Shown here: positions 16,740-24,186 of the stretch, piece by piece
Layout of the letters: each line of letters opens with the position of its first letter
Numbering within the stretch: position 1 is the first letter of the stretch
The notes under the pieces: model-generated
Database searches by the model: none
Told to the model about the DNA's origin: nothing
What the model saw: only the letters and a program-made list of their open reading frames with translations
DNA from: a virus
IMG/VR virus record: IMGVR_UViG_3300046463_000094
Location: 1-46,809 of that record
DNA: 46,809 nucleotides
Direction: 5' to 3' (one strand)
Made by a program: the position numbers and the translations under genes

Positions 16740-18101
16740 GTGAGCGAGCATCTAACACGGCGCGGCGGGAGGTACTATTACCGGCGTAGAGTCCCGTCCG
16801 ACCTCGTAGAGAAGTACGGTAGGAAAGAGCATACCCAGGCTTTGGGGACTGCGGATAGGCGAGAGGCGGAAAAGTTAGCGAGGCGGGTTGCGGCGGAGTT
16901 AGACGCGGCGTTTGATCGGCTGCGCGCCCCTCCCGTCTCCAGTGGTGCGCCTTGGGTGACGGTCGATATTGAGGAGTTTGGAGACCCGGACCTCAATCAC
17001 AGTGAGGAGGAAGAACGGGACGCGCGGATTGAGGAAATGAAAGTGGTTATCCGTGCTGCGCTCGGTACGTATGAGGGGACGCTCGTAAGGCTCCCTCCGC
17101 CCTCGCTGCTGCCCGCCGATACCTCCGCAACGCCCGCACCTCCGCAGCCCGTTAGCGCGCCTGTGGTGGAATCCAAATCAGGGTTCCCGGAGGCTATCAA
17201 GGAGTGGCAACGCAAGCGGACTCCCGGCCCCGGTGCGGTAGACGGCATGAATCTAACCGTATCCCGGTTCTTTGAGGTGTGCGGACGCGTCTCCCTCCAG
17301 GCAGTCACGCGCGACCACGTTAAGAAGTATCAAGACCACTATCTAGCGGCTGGCATGAATCCAGGCACGGTGCGCTATTACAGTTCGCTCCTTAAGGCCC
17401 TGCTAGCGGTAGCGTTCGATGCTGGAATGATTAAGAGCAACCCGGCTATCGGGGTCAAGCTGGACCGACCTAAGAAAACTCCCAAGGCGTCCCGCGTTGC
17501 GTTCGCTCTTGAGGACATACGGGTAATACTGGAAAGATTGCCTACAGAGGGTAACTACCACTGGATACCGCTAGTGGGGCTCTATACGGGCATGCGGCTT
17601 GAGGAGATATGCCAGCTTGCGCCGGAGGATATCAAAGAGGAGACATACCGGGATGCACACGGTAAGACGAGGAAGGTGTCCGTTATATACGCCACGGACG
17701 AGGGCGATAACCAAGGGCTAAAGAATGCGGGCTCACGGCGCAAGGTTCCCGTACACGCTGAGCTAGTCAAAGCCGGGTTTGTGGACTACGTTAAGGCGCA
17801 AACTGGCCCGCGCATTTTCCCTGGTCTTAAGGCTAACAAAGCCGGGAGGGAGGGAGCTAACGCTAGTATATGGTTCGGAAAATTCCTACGTGAGAAATGC
17901 GAGATTACCGACCCGCGTAAGGTGTTCCACTCGTTCCGCCACCTGTTTAAGGACGTACTCCGGGAGCATGGCGTACAGGAGCAAGTTAGCGATGCACTCA
18001 CGGGCCACACCAACGGTAGCGTTGGGCGGACCTACGGCGGGGACTACTACCCGCTCCGCCCATTGGTGGAGGCCGTAGGCCAGTTTGAGCTACACCTCTA
18101 G
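16740..18101 (+). CDS. int: Tyrosine recombinase integrase
   Basis: 453 aa from GTG 16740, five bases after AGGGAG; in-frame starts further upstream have no ribosome site. An N-terminal DUF6538-like arm-type domain (HLTRRGGRYYYRRRVPSDL) is followed by a Pro-rich linker, a SAM-like core-binding domain (about 165-260) and the catalytic domain. All catalytic residues look present: Arg in YTGMRLEEI, His and Arg in HSFRHLF, His in TGHTNGS and Tyr in GRTYGG. It should be able to integrate the phage, implying a temperate lifestyle or ancestor. The last four bases overlap a leftward gene. Confidence 0.88.
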   Translation: MSEHLTRRGGRYYYRRRVPSDLVEKYGRKEHTQALGTADRREAEKLARRVAAELDAAFDRLRAPPVSSGAPWVTVDIEEFGDPDLNHSEEEERDARIEEMKVVIRAALGTYEGTLVRLPPPSLLPADTSATPAPPQPVSAPVVESKSGFPEAIKEWQRKRTPGPGAVDGMNLTVSRFFEVCGRVSLQAVTRDHVKKYQDHYLAAGMNPGTVRYYSSLLKALLAVAFDAGMIKSNPAIGVKLDRPKKTPKASRVAFALEDIRVILERLPTEGNYHWIPLVGLYTGMRLEEICQLAPEDIKEETYRDAHGKTRKVSVIYATDEGDNQGLKNAGSRRKVPVHAELVKAGFVDYVKAQTGPRIFPGLKANKAGREGANASIWFGKFLREKCEITDPRKVFHSFRHLFKDVLREHGVQEQVSDALTGHTNGSVGRTYGGDYYPLRPLVEAVGQFELHL

Positions 18102-18376
18102 CGCCTTGGGGCGTTGTAGATAACACCGTCTACAGCGTCCCCAACTTCCCTAGCTGCGCACCCGCCCTCGTCCATACACTCGTAGAGCTTAGCCTTAGAC
18201 GCTACGTAGAGTTGACTACGGGCGCTAGGTGCATCATGCGCGTGGGCCTTTAGGCAATCGCTCAAGGCGGTCGGCGGGGCGTGCGGGTCGATAACTAAAG
18301 AGTGGCACTCCTCCAGGCCAGCAAAGGCGGGAGCGGTTACGGATAGAAGCACGGCGGCTAACAGGATACGGAACAC
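18098..18376 (-). CDS. Small secreted protein with four cysteines (92 aa)
   Basis: GTG start eight bases after AGG. A clear signal peptide (FRILLAAVLLSVTAPAFAG, cleavage after AFA) gives a mature periplasmic protein of about 73 residues with four Cys, enough for two disulfides. No family recognised. It is the last of four leftward small genes placed between integrase and endolysin. A periplasmic protein at this place could modulate lysis (as T4 RI does) or block superinfection; both ideas are inference. Confidence 0.6.
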   Translation of the reverse strand: MFRILLAAVLLSVTAPAFAGLEECHSLVIDPHAPPTALSDCLKAHAHDAPSARSQLYVASKAKLYECMDEGGCAAREVGDAVDGVIYNAPRR

Positions 18377-18426
18377 GAGAGACCTCTACGGGTTGTTATT
18401 CCCGGTAGCGTACCGTAAATGAGAAA

Positions 18427-18443
18427 GCCCGCGCAAGGCGGGC
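18427..18443 (-). terminator. Hairpin terminator after the 67-aa gene
   Basis: On the minus strand GCCCGC-CTTGC-GCGGGC is followed by TTTCTC, seven bases after the stop of the 18450-18653 gene. Looks like a short rho-independent terminator, probably leaky because another leftward gene follows. Confidence 0.55.
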
Positions 18444-18449
18444 CGCTGG

Positions 18450-18653
18450 TTAGGTCAGGCAGCACCCCGGCGTTAATGGTAGCGGGCCGTTGGGTGCTAT
18501 GAAGTCAAAACACTTGAAATCCGCGCCGTTACGGGCGTACCCCGGTAGCCGCGCAAGGAATTGCTCCTTAGCTGCTACTTTGTTTTCCGCTAGCTCATGC
18601 GTGAGGTTCACGCCGCCCTTAGTATCTCTCCACTGAATATCAAACCATTGCAT
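18450..18653 (-). CDS. Hypothetical protein (67 aa)
   Basis: Starts at ATG 18653 after a strong TTAGGAGGT ribosome site. Soluble, mixed charge, with an N-terminal FDIQWRDTKGG strand pattern and a helix (ENKVAAKEQFLARLPGYA). No family recognised. It is bracketed by GC hairpins on both sides. Confidence 0.6.
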   Translation of the reverse strand: MQWFDIQWRDTKGGVNLTHELAENKVAAKEQFLARLPGYARNGADFKCFDFIAPNGPLPLTPGCCLT

Positions 18654-18674
18654 ACCTAGTACCTCCTAAGAATT

Positions 18675-18688
18675 GGCCCGTGCGGGCC
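18675..18688 (-). terminator. GC palindrome between small leftward genes
   Basis: GGCCCG-TG-CGGGCC lies four bases after the stop of the 26-aa gene and 21 bases before the next start. No T run, so it is a weak terminator or mRNA processing element. Confidence 0.35.
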
Positions 18689-18692
18689 AGTG

Positions 18693-18773
18693 TTATCTAA
18701 GTATCAGTAATGTAACGCTTACGGCTACGGTCCCCGCGAGGACCACGATTAGCGCGATTACGGACCAACGCAT
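18693..18773 (-). CDS. Small single-pass membrane protein (26 aa)
   Basis: Starts ATG 18773 after TAAGGAGTACTA (near perfect Shine-Dalgarno). The product MRWSVIALIVVLAGTVAVSV... is one hydrophobic helix ending in Arg. Too short for usual gene callers; the strong ribosome site and conserved spacing to its neighbours support it. Role unknown; membrane-inserted small proteins in such cassettes often affect superinfection or lysis. Confidence 0.6.
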   Translation of the reverse strand: MRWSVIALIVVLAGTVAVSVTLLILR

Positions 18774-18801
18774 TAGTACTCCTTAGTTACTTGGGAGGAG
18801 A

Positions 18802-18815
18802 CCCGCCGTAGCGGG
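18802..18815 (-). terminator. GC hairpin after the 45-aa gene
   Basis: CCCGC-CGTA-GCGGG lies just downstream of the 45-aa gene stop. No T run. Third hairpin in a row between the leftward small genes. Confidence 0.35.
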
Positions 18816-18823
18816 CCGCACTA

Positions 18824-18961
18824 TTAGGCGGCGGTTACCTCTACTTTCATGCCGCAGCCTACAAGCCGCTTTAGCGCGTGCTGGAGCGAGTCCCAACTTG
18901 TGTACGTCTGTGTGTGTTCCTCTGCGTCATACCAACGCAATACCCACTTTGCCTTAGCCAT
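18824..18961 (-). CDS. Hypothetical protein (45 aa)
   Basis: ATG 18961 follows GGGG at normal spacing. Product starts MAKAKWVLRWYDAEEHTQTY, with a helix (SWDSLQHALKRLVGCG) and a C-terminal KVEVTAA strand, a compact alpha-beta pattern seen in many small phage proteins. It is the first gene of the leftward block and lies just downstream of a promoter-like element at 18995-19038. Confidence 0.6.
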   Translation of the reverse strand: MAKAKWVLRWYDAEEHTQTYTSWDSLQHALKRLVGCGMKVEVTAA

Positions 18962-18994
18962 TGTCATCCCCGGTTAGTCCGGCGTAGTGCCGAT

Positions 18995-19038
18995 GTGCGT
19001 ATCCTCGCACGGGTACCCGTTTCATGTCAATGCTTTTG
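18995..19038 (-). promoter_or_regulatory. Promoter-like element with palindromic operator
   Basis: On the minus strand CAAAAGCATTGACA (19038-19025) is identical over 14 bases to the -35 region of the strong rightward promoter at 40291-40304. No good -10 follows at 17-18 bases; instead the spacer holds a perfect 12-bp palindrome ACGGGTACCCGT (19009-19020) and, beside it, GTGCG-6-CGCAC (18995-19010). This suggests a regulated promoter for the small leftward genes that needs or is blocked by a protein. Confidence 0.45.
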
Positions 19039-19065
19039 GCAAAATAAATTTAGGAGGTTGGCCCT

Positions 19066-19560
19066 ATGGCCCTCAACAAACGAATCATTACCTCTATCGT
19101 TGGTGCTGCACTCGTTAGTACTGCTATGTTTACCGCGAGCTTTGAGGGCGTATCTAACAAGGTCTACACGGACCCGGTAGGCCACAAGGCCGTATGTGTA
19201 GGCCATGACTCGTACGCCCCGGACGGTTCCCCGCTCAAAGCCGGGACGGTCTACACGGACGACATTTGTTCTTACCTGCTAGGCCAGGATACCAAGGCGG
19301 CGGACCAAGCGGTTACCCGGCGGGTTAAGGTTCCGCTCTCGGACGGTGAGCGTACCGCCTATACGGACTTTGTGTTTAACGTGGGAGAGAATGCGTTTGC
19401 TACGTCTACGGCCCTCGTCAAGATCAACAAGGGAGACCGTACAGGAGCTTGCAAAGAGTTGTTACGGTGGGATAAAGGTAAGGTACGCGGGAAGCTAGTA
19501 ACGCTCCCCGGTCTTAAGACGCGACGCCAGGCGGAATACTCGGCGTGCATGAAGAAGTGA
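19066..19560 (+). CDS. SAR endolysin (T4-like lysozyme family, GH24)
   Basis: 164 aa with a weakly hydrophobic, Ala/Ser/Thr-rich N-terminal helix (residues 7-25) typical of a signal-anchor-release domain, then the lysozyme fold. It cuts peptidoglycan after release from the membrane. Glu27 and Asp36 match the catalytic pair of the E-8aa-D-5aa-T motif, but the Thr position is Ala42 (HKAVCVGH). Cys44 is placed like the SAR enzymes' regulatory cysteine. A strong site TAGGAGG precedes ATG. The gene is alone, 2.5 kb beyond the spanins, flanked by leftward genes, so lysis genes are split. Confidence 0.8.
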   Translation: MALNKRIITSIVGAALVSTAMFTASFEGVSNKVYTDPVGHKAVCVGHDSYAPDGSPLKAGTVYTDDICSYLLGQDTKAADQAVTRRVKVPLSDGERTAYTDFVFNVGENAFATSTALVKINKGDRTGACKELLRWDKGKVRGKLVTLPGLKTRRQAEYSACMKK

Positions 19561-19563
19561 AAC

Positions 19564-19584
19564 GGCCCTCGAAAGAGGGCCTTT
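19564..19584. terminator. Bidirectional rho-independent terminator
   Basis: GGCCCTC-GAAA-GAGGGCC is a perfect 7-bp stem with a GNRA loop followed by TTT, sitting between the convergent endolysin (ends 19560) and lipoprotein (ends 19592). The reverse strand reads the same stem followed by GTTT. It separates the rightward and leftward transcription units. Confidence 0.8.
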
Positions 19585-19591
19585 AAATGAC

Positions 19592-20365
19592 TTACTGGCT
19601 AGCTGCTACGGGAGCGCTCGCGGGTTGAGCGGTTGCGCCTTTGTACCGGGATGCAATATCAGCGGCTACAGCCTGCGTCCGCATATTCAGCAGGTACGTA
19701 TCCGGCGTGCGACAATCCGCGCCCATATGCTCGGACGTGGATTGCGTATTAGACAGCCCGCCAACCGTGTACATAAGAGCGGAGTTACCGGCTTGTACAA
19801 TCGCGGACTCCAGCCCGTACACAATGTCACTCGTTGGGACATTCGCGCACGGCTCGATAGGTGCGACCACAAACACTTGCTTACCGGATACGTGCGCCCG
19901 GTTGACAAACACCGCGAGGTCACTGGCGAACTGACTAACGGCGGCTTGCTGGTTCGGGTCCGTCCACGGCGTAACCATGTCGTTAAGCTGGAAATTCACA
20001 ATGAGCCACTCGCTAGGGTCTTTCCCGAACTGGTCAGGAGTTGGCGGGAGGCCGTTATTCTCACCCATGACGATACCGTGTAGCGTGGTCCCGTCCATTA
20101 CTTGCGCGGTCACGTTGGCGGTAACGCCTTGTGCTTTAAGGGCGTCCTCCAAGCTCTGTACCGTGGTTGCGGAGCCTGTGGTATCGCTCGCAGCCCGGAT
20201 AACCGCAGCGTGAGCCGTGGCTTGGGTTCCCTGCAACGGGAGACCGTAGAACGAGAGCGTAAGCGCGGGCTTAGCCGTAAGGGCGGTGGACGAGTCCCCG
20301 GAACCTCCACCACATGCGGCAAGCGTGAGAGCGGCTAGAGCGGTAACAATTGCTGTCTTAATCAT
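19592..20365 (-). CDS. Lipoprotein with SGNH-hydrolase-like fold (possible moron)
   Basis: 257 aa: signal sequence with lipobox LAACG (lipid on Cys18), then a Gly/Ser linker and a domain resembling SGNH hydrolases. It has a block III-like NFQLND with Asn, a following GKQVFVVAPIEPC strand, and an end with SEHMGADCRTPD like block V. The block I position that should be GDS reads YGLP, so the catalytic Ser seems missing. It has its own promoter-like sequence and a terminator, the layout of a moron. Surface lipoproteins of this kind can exclude other phages or alter the host envelope; that is inference. It could also simply be the last gene of the leftward operon. Confidence 0.6.
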   Translation of the reverse strand: MIKTAIVTALAALTLAACGGGSGDSSTALTAKPALTLSFYGLPLQGTQATAHAAVIRAASDTTGSATTVQSLEDALKAQGVTANVTAQVMDGTTLHGIVMGENNGLPPTPDQFGKDPSEWLIVNFQLNDMVTPWTDPNQQAAVSQFASDLAVFVNRAHVSGKQVFVVAPIEPCANVPTSDIVYGLESAIVQAGNSALMYTVGGLSNTQSTSEHMGADCRTPDTYLLNMRTQAVAADIASRYKGATAQPASAPVAASQ

Positions 20366-20391
20366 TTTGGTCCTATTGGGTATCTGTTGTA

Positions 20392-20404
20392 GCCCTCGGA
20401 GGGC
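20392..20404 (-). terminator. Short hairpin between RNA polymerase and lipoprotein genes
   Basis: GCCCT-CGG-AGGGC in the 79-base gap, without a T run on the minus strand. Weak attenuator at most. Confidence 0.25.
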
Positions 20405-20412
20405 CTTACGTA

Positions 20413-20440
20413 AGTTTACACGGTCTTTAGCGGTTTACAA
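20413..20440 (-). promoter_or_regulatory. Candidate sigma70 promoter for the lipoprotein gene
   Basis: On the minus strand TTGTAA, 16 bases, TAAACT (four of six matches in each box), about 45 bases upstream of the lipoprotein start. Would allow expression independent of the replication operon. Confidence 0.35.
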
Positions 20441-20444
20441 GGAA

Positions 20445-22763
20445 TTAGAACCATGCAAACAACGAGTCCCGCACATTATTCAAATTGAGTGAGCCGTACT
20501 TAGGTAGCTCGGGGAGCTTCTCCTTAGCCTTAGCGGGCAAATCCGCCGTTACCTCAGCGGTCCAGTTAGCCAGAAGGTCCGTAGACATAAGCTCTACAAA
20601 CTCCTCTCGCGTACTGTTGAACACCTCCCCGCACTGCGCGAACGGCGCACCAAATGAGTCATGGATCATCCAGAAGTTACGCACGCCTTTACGGTACAGC
20701 GCATTAACCGTGCGCACCATGTGGGCCGCGTCTACACCGTGGACAAAGTTAGGCGAGACTCCCGCGCGTTGGCCTCGCTTGCTCAAGGTGTCCAGCGTAT
20801 AATAGAACGTTCGGGATTTGCGCACGCCTAGTACAGAGGTGTCTATGCGTACCGACTCCTCATTAAACCGTTCCTGTGTAACCACAAGCCCCGCTGGCGT
20901 AGTCCACTGTAACGGCTTACCGCACTCGGTTAGCACGTCCGTAACGGCTTGGAGGTATGCCATAGCGCCCAACATACCCGGCGCAACCTCGGTAAAGCAC
21001 GCGTTGATCTGATTCGCCAACCATAGACACTCGCCCTCAGGTGCACCGGTCTTAGCCTGCACTTGCTCGCCAAACGTAAATGCGCCCGCGCTATAAACCT
21101 TGGTCATGCTCGGAGCTTTCAATAGATCGCGGTCAATCGTCTTGGTGGACCAAAACCGGAGGTGTTCCATAAGCTCCGCACCCGCCCCGGCTACAGACGT
21201 ACACAGCCTCCGCGTAAGAGCCTCCGCCATGCGTCCATAGTAATCGTCTCCGCGCTCGGTTGGCGTAAGGTTCACCATAGCGCCCGCGCTCTCGTCCCGC
21301 GTCATACCGGAGAGCATTTGTACGCCCGAACATGACCCGTCAAGTGCGCCCGCCAGGCGGCTGCGGAACCCCGCGCCTTGGTACGTGAATTCGTTCCACT
21401 CGATACACGCGGCTAGGAATTGATACGGTTTATCCGCGTCAAGCCAATTTGTATTGCTGTACGGGTCGGTAGCTACGGAACGGATCATTACATCATTTTC
21501 GCGCGTCCACTCCTCCCGCTCCTCAGGCGTCCGGTTGACTTTGCGCCCGTCTACGGTGAGCTTGTCCGCCCCGTACAGGTTGCACAGGTTGATAGCGAGC
21601 CAACGCACGCCCTCACGACCCAACGGAACGCCCTCAGAAAACTCCAGCAACCCTTTACACAGGTCGGAACCTTGCGGGCTAACTATCGTAGTAGCAGGGT
21701 ACATGCGGCCCCGCCAATCGAGATTCCACGGGAAGTAAAACGCCTCCGCGTCCGCAAGCTCCGCAAACGCGTCCAGCGTGAGGGCTGAGCGAATCATATT
21801 GCTGCGGGTCTCCGCTGGTGCATCGTGGCGCACCTCTACAGTCCCGTACCCTTCAATATGCGAGGACAAAGACTCACGCTCAAACCGCTCCGCTACCTCC
21901 TTAACGCGCGCATTGACGCGCCACGCGGTACCCTGTAGGGCATTCAGGGCGGAGACTATATCTTGCCCCTCGATAGCCTTGCGAACGCCTCTAACGGCTT
22001 GTACGTGGTTGTACAGACACCCGCCGTGTGCCATACCCGTAGACCACGGAACGGGAGGTACTAGCATGGGCTTTCTTTCCGCGAACGTAGCTAAAGACTC
22101 CTCGCTAGCGTCCTCTAGAAACTTATCCGTAAGCGCTATGGTGTTCGGCGTGCGCGTGACTGACGCAAACCGGCGCTCTCCGGTTGACTCCTCTAGCCAG
22201 CCCGTAGCGTGCATAAAGTAATCTAGCAACACCAACGCGGCTTGCTCGTACCCTAAGCGCTTATGCGGCTCCGCCCCGCCACAAAGATTTTTAAGGCGTG
22301 CGGATATGTTCTTTGCTACGGCTTGTACGGACACGCCCTCTTTGCGAACCATCGCGCCCAACATACCGCAAACCGCCAGCCAGGCAGACTGTACCAATTG
22401 CTCAACACTCAGCGAATTAACGGGATTCTTTGCTCGCCCGTCAAACTGTACCGGCGTTGTCTTAGTATTCTCTGGAGACTTGGCGCGCTTTGGATCAATA
22501 CGCACAGCGGGGCCAGCGGTCAACAGTAGTGCGGCAAAGTCGGATAGGCCCCGCTCGATAGCATCGCGCCTAAGGTGCGACTCATTAGCCTTAAATTCGC
22601 TAACCGCCTCGCGCGAGAGTTGCTTAAGTACTAACTCGCTAAACCCCTCCGATACCAAGCGGTCCACATGCGCGCGGGCATATGGGCGCTCTGTAGGAAT
22701 ATGGGAGGCTTGTAAGTCTCGCTTTGCTCGGCGTGCCGCTTGGTATTCGGAGAGTGTAACCAT
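20445..22763 (-). CDS. Single-subunit DNA-dependent RNA polymerase (T7 type)
   Basis: 772 aa, about 110 shorter than T7's enzyme, mostly in the N-terminal domain. Conserved motifs in order: DWRGRMYP (349-356), the first metal aspartate in DGSCSG (Asp475), the finger helix with Lys549 and Tyr557 (KAPSMTKVYS), PNFVHGVDAAH (671-681), and the second aspartate in IHDSFG (Asp702). The C-terminus ends ...FAWF, like the terminal FAFA of T7. It would transcribe late phage genes from its own promoters, which are not identified here. It lies at the far end of the leftward unit, 17 kb from the early promoters, so it is made late, unlike in T7. Confidence 0.95.
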   Translation of the reverse strand: MVTLSEYQAARRAKRDLQASHIPTERPYARAHVDRLVSEGFSELVLKQLSREAVSEFKANESHLRRDAIERGLSDFAALLLTAGPAVRIDPKRAKSPENTKTTPVQFDGRAKNPVNSLSVEQLVQSAWLAVCGMLGAMVRKEGVSVQAVAKNISARLKNLCGGAEPHKRLGYEQAALVLLDYFMHATGWLEESTGERRFASVTRTPNTIALTDKFLEDASEESLATFAERKPMLVPPVPWSTGMAHGGCLYNHVQAVRGVRKAIEGQDIVSALNALQGTAWRVNARVKEVAERFERESLSSHIEGYGTVEVRHDAPAETRSNMIRSALTLDAFAELADAEAFYFPWNLDWRGRMYPATTIVSPQGSDLCKGLLEFSEGVPLGREGVRWLAINLCNLYGADKLTVDGRKVNRTPEEREEWTRENDVMIRSVATDPYSNTNWLDADKPYQFLAACIEWNEFTYQGAGFRSRLAGALDGSCSGVQMLSGMTRDESAGAMVNLTPTERGDDYYGRMAEALTRRLCTSVAGAGAELMEHLRFWSTKTIDRDLLKAPSMTKVYSAGAFTFGEQVQAKTGAPEGECLWLANQINACFTEVAPGMLGAMAYLQAVTDVLTECGKPLQWTTPAGLVVTQERFNEESVRIDTSVLGVRKSRTFYYTLDTLSKRGQRAGVSPNFVHGVDAAHMVRTVNALYRKGVRNFWMIHDSFGAPFAQCGEVFNSTREEFVELMSTDLLANWTAEVTADLPAKAKEKLPELPKYGSLNLNNVRDSLFAWF

Positions 22764-22781
22764 TAGTCCTTTATCAGTGAG

Positions 22782-23399
22782 TTAGCCCCATTGCTCCGCC
22801 ATTGCAAGCGCAATTCCGGCGTATGTGCGGGAGCGTTCTTTCCATCGGTCAGGTCCAGGCGGCATCTTGTGTACGCGCGCCTCTCGTCCCTCTACGATGT
22901 TGGTAGGCTTGAGCTTTGGGAGGTTTTTAAGCCACAGGCACGTAGCCTTAGTTTCGCCATGCCCGAATTGCCACGGCTGTATAACTTGGTCCGGTTTGCG
23001 GATACGTCCGCTAATCACGCTTACGGGGTTCTCAAGCGCGATACGCTCAATGGGCGCGTCCATGAGGAGACGCACAAAATCCAGTGCTTCCTCTTGGTCG
23101 GTGCGGCGCGTTGGGTAACTTGGGTGCGCCCGCCGCTCATTGGTCGGTAGGTGTCTATCGTCCGGGTGATACAGCCAACGCACGCCCGCTACCGTGAGGT
23201 ATGTGCAAGGCGGGTGACATACCATCAAATCCCACTCGTCATAGAGAACGTCCCTCACGTCACCTTGATAGTGCTGTCCATCTGTGTGCCGTCCCGGAGA
23301 CTCGGACGGTAGCAAATCACAACTTAGCGCGTAGTGTCCTCGCGCGGCGAACGCGCCTCTAACTCGTCCGCTATATTCACAGGCAACTAAAACGCGCAT
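22782..23399 (-). CDS. DNA cytosine methyltransferase-like protein
   Basis: 205 aa with a Rossmann-type start (VLVACEYSGRVRGAF, SAM-binding), an acidic second strand (SCDLLPSE) and a CHPPCTYL motif like the catalytic PC loop of C5 methyltransferases. The later segment RIALENPVSVIS parallels the ENV motif. Phage proteins of this type are commonly annotated as DNA methylases; activity and target are unknown. ATG overlaps the upstream stop (TAATG). It follows a 64-aa gene and precedes the RNA polymerase. Confidence 0.65.
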   Translation of the reverse strand: MRVLVACEYSGRVRGAFAARGHYALSCDLLPSESPGRHTDGQHYQGDVRDVLYDEWDLMVCHPPCTYLTVAGVRWLYHPDDRHLPTNERRAHPSYPTRRTDQEEALDFVRLLMDAPIERIALENPVSVISGRIRKPDQVIQPWQFGHGETKATCLWLKNLPKLKPTNIVEGREARVHKMPPGPDRWKERSRTYAGIALAMAEQWG

Positions 23400-23593
23400 T
23401 AGGTAAAGGCGTAGTAGTCGGCGGTAACCTCTCGCTCCAGCCGATTAGAGTCAGATACGCCTAGCTCTAGGTAAGCGTCCCGCATGTGGTCTCCGGCCCG
23501 TGCTACGTTCCCCGTCTCCAGCGCGATAGCGATAAGGTTATAAAACGCGTTGTACTTGGCTTGATTGATTACACGATTCAAAGTCTTATGCAC
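23399..23593 (-). CDS. Hypothetical helical protein (64 aa)
   Basis: GTG start overlapping the stop of the MazG-type gene upstream, ten bases after AAGGAG. Predominantly helical (YNAFYNLIAIALETGNVARAGDHM). No family recognised. Tightly coupled on both sides, so translated with the nucleotide-pool genes. Confidence 0.5.
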   Translation of the reverse strand: MHKTLNRVINQAKYNAFYNLIAIALETGNVARAGDHMRDAYLELGVSDSNRLEREVTADYYAFT

Positions 23594-23966
23594 TTACGTT
23601 GTACTCCTTACGGATAAGCTCACTCAAAAACAGTGCGTTAGTAACTACGTGGTCAATGTGCAATTCACCACTCTCCACGTCGCGGGAATCCAGCCCGTGC
23701 TTACCCATTTCGTTCCAATGTCGCTCGAATGCGGAGCTATAACGGTCTATTCCCTCGTCTACCTCCCGCCAGCTATGCGCGGCGTATTTACGTGCGCCAA
23801 AGGTAAGCACGCGGGCCACGCCCTCAAGCGCTCGCGCACAACCAAACCGGAGCAACGAGAAACGGGGCTTTCCGCCGTCAAACTTGAGCCCGCCCGATGA
23901 CGTAATCATTTGAACGTATCCATCCGCACCAACCTTTACCGTAAGATCGCTATTAAGATCGTCCAT
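23586..23966 (-). CDS. dATP/dGTP diphosphohydrolase-like protein (DUF5664, MazG-type)
   Basis: 126 aa with the family signature KFDGGKPRFSLLRFG, then EGVARVLTFGARKYAAHSW, and the helix ESGELHIDHVVTNALFL. Members cleave purine deoxynucleoside triphosphates to monophosphates; the MazZ enzymes of 2-aminoadenine phages belong to this group. It overlaps a second MazG-like gene. No PurZ is present, so it is more likely a pool-shaping or anti-dGTP enzyme than part of a full base Z pathway. Confidence 0.7.
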   Translation of the reverse strand: MDDLNSDLTVKVGADGYVQMITSSGGLKFDGGKPRFSLLRFGCARALEGVARVLTFGARKYAAHSWREVDEGIDRYSSAFERHWNEMGKHGLDSRDVESGELHIDHVVTNALFLSELIRKEYNVSA

Positions 23967-24180
23967 ATTTTCTCCGCATTTTCTTTAGTTTCTTAGCTAC
24001 GCGTTTATCAAAGCGGGCGTTCTCAATAACCCCGCGCTCTATCAGTAAGAGGACAAAGGCGGTTGTGTCCGCCGCCTCGTCCGTAAGTTGCTTTGCGCCC
24101 CAATCCTCACGGGCCAATTTGCAGGCGGCTTGTATAAACTCGCTCGCCTCCTCCGAGGCGTGTCTCAATAGGGCTTTCAT
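23953..24180 (-). CDS. Small MazG-like nucleotide pyrophosphohydrolase
   Basis: 75 aa. EEASEFIQAACK and DEAADTTAFVLLL fit the two metal-binding helices of MazG-type all-alpha NTP pyrophosphatases (ExxE then ExAD); the basic tail is extra. No clear ribosome site; probably coupled to the upstream exonuclease gene. Two MazG-type genes in tandem suggest division of labour over different dNTPs. Confidence 0.65.
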   Translation of the reverse strand: MKALLRHASEEASEFIQAACKLAREDWGAKQLTDEAADTTAFVLLLIERGVIENARFDKRVAKKLKKMRRKYGRS

Positions 24181-24186
24181 TAGGTA

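Noticed and set aside
16740-18101. Lysogeny repressor near the integrase
   Set aside because: None of the small leftward genes next to it shows a helix-turn-helix or repressor signature that can be recognised by eye.
18962-19065. Sigma70 promoter for the endolysin gene
   Set aside because: No pair of -35 and -10 boxes with acceptable spacing is visible on the plus strand; a phage RNA polymerase promoter is possible but not recognisable.
20445-22763. Apparent Tyr639-to-Phe change in the RNA polymerase finger helix (TFGE read as YG)
   Set aside because: The better alignment places Lys549 as K631 and Tyr557 as Y639 (KAPSMTKVYS), so the discriminating Tyr is kept.
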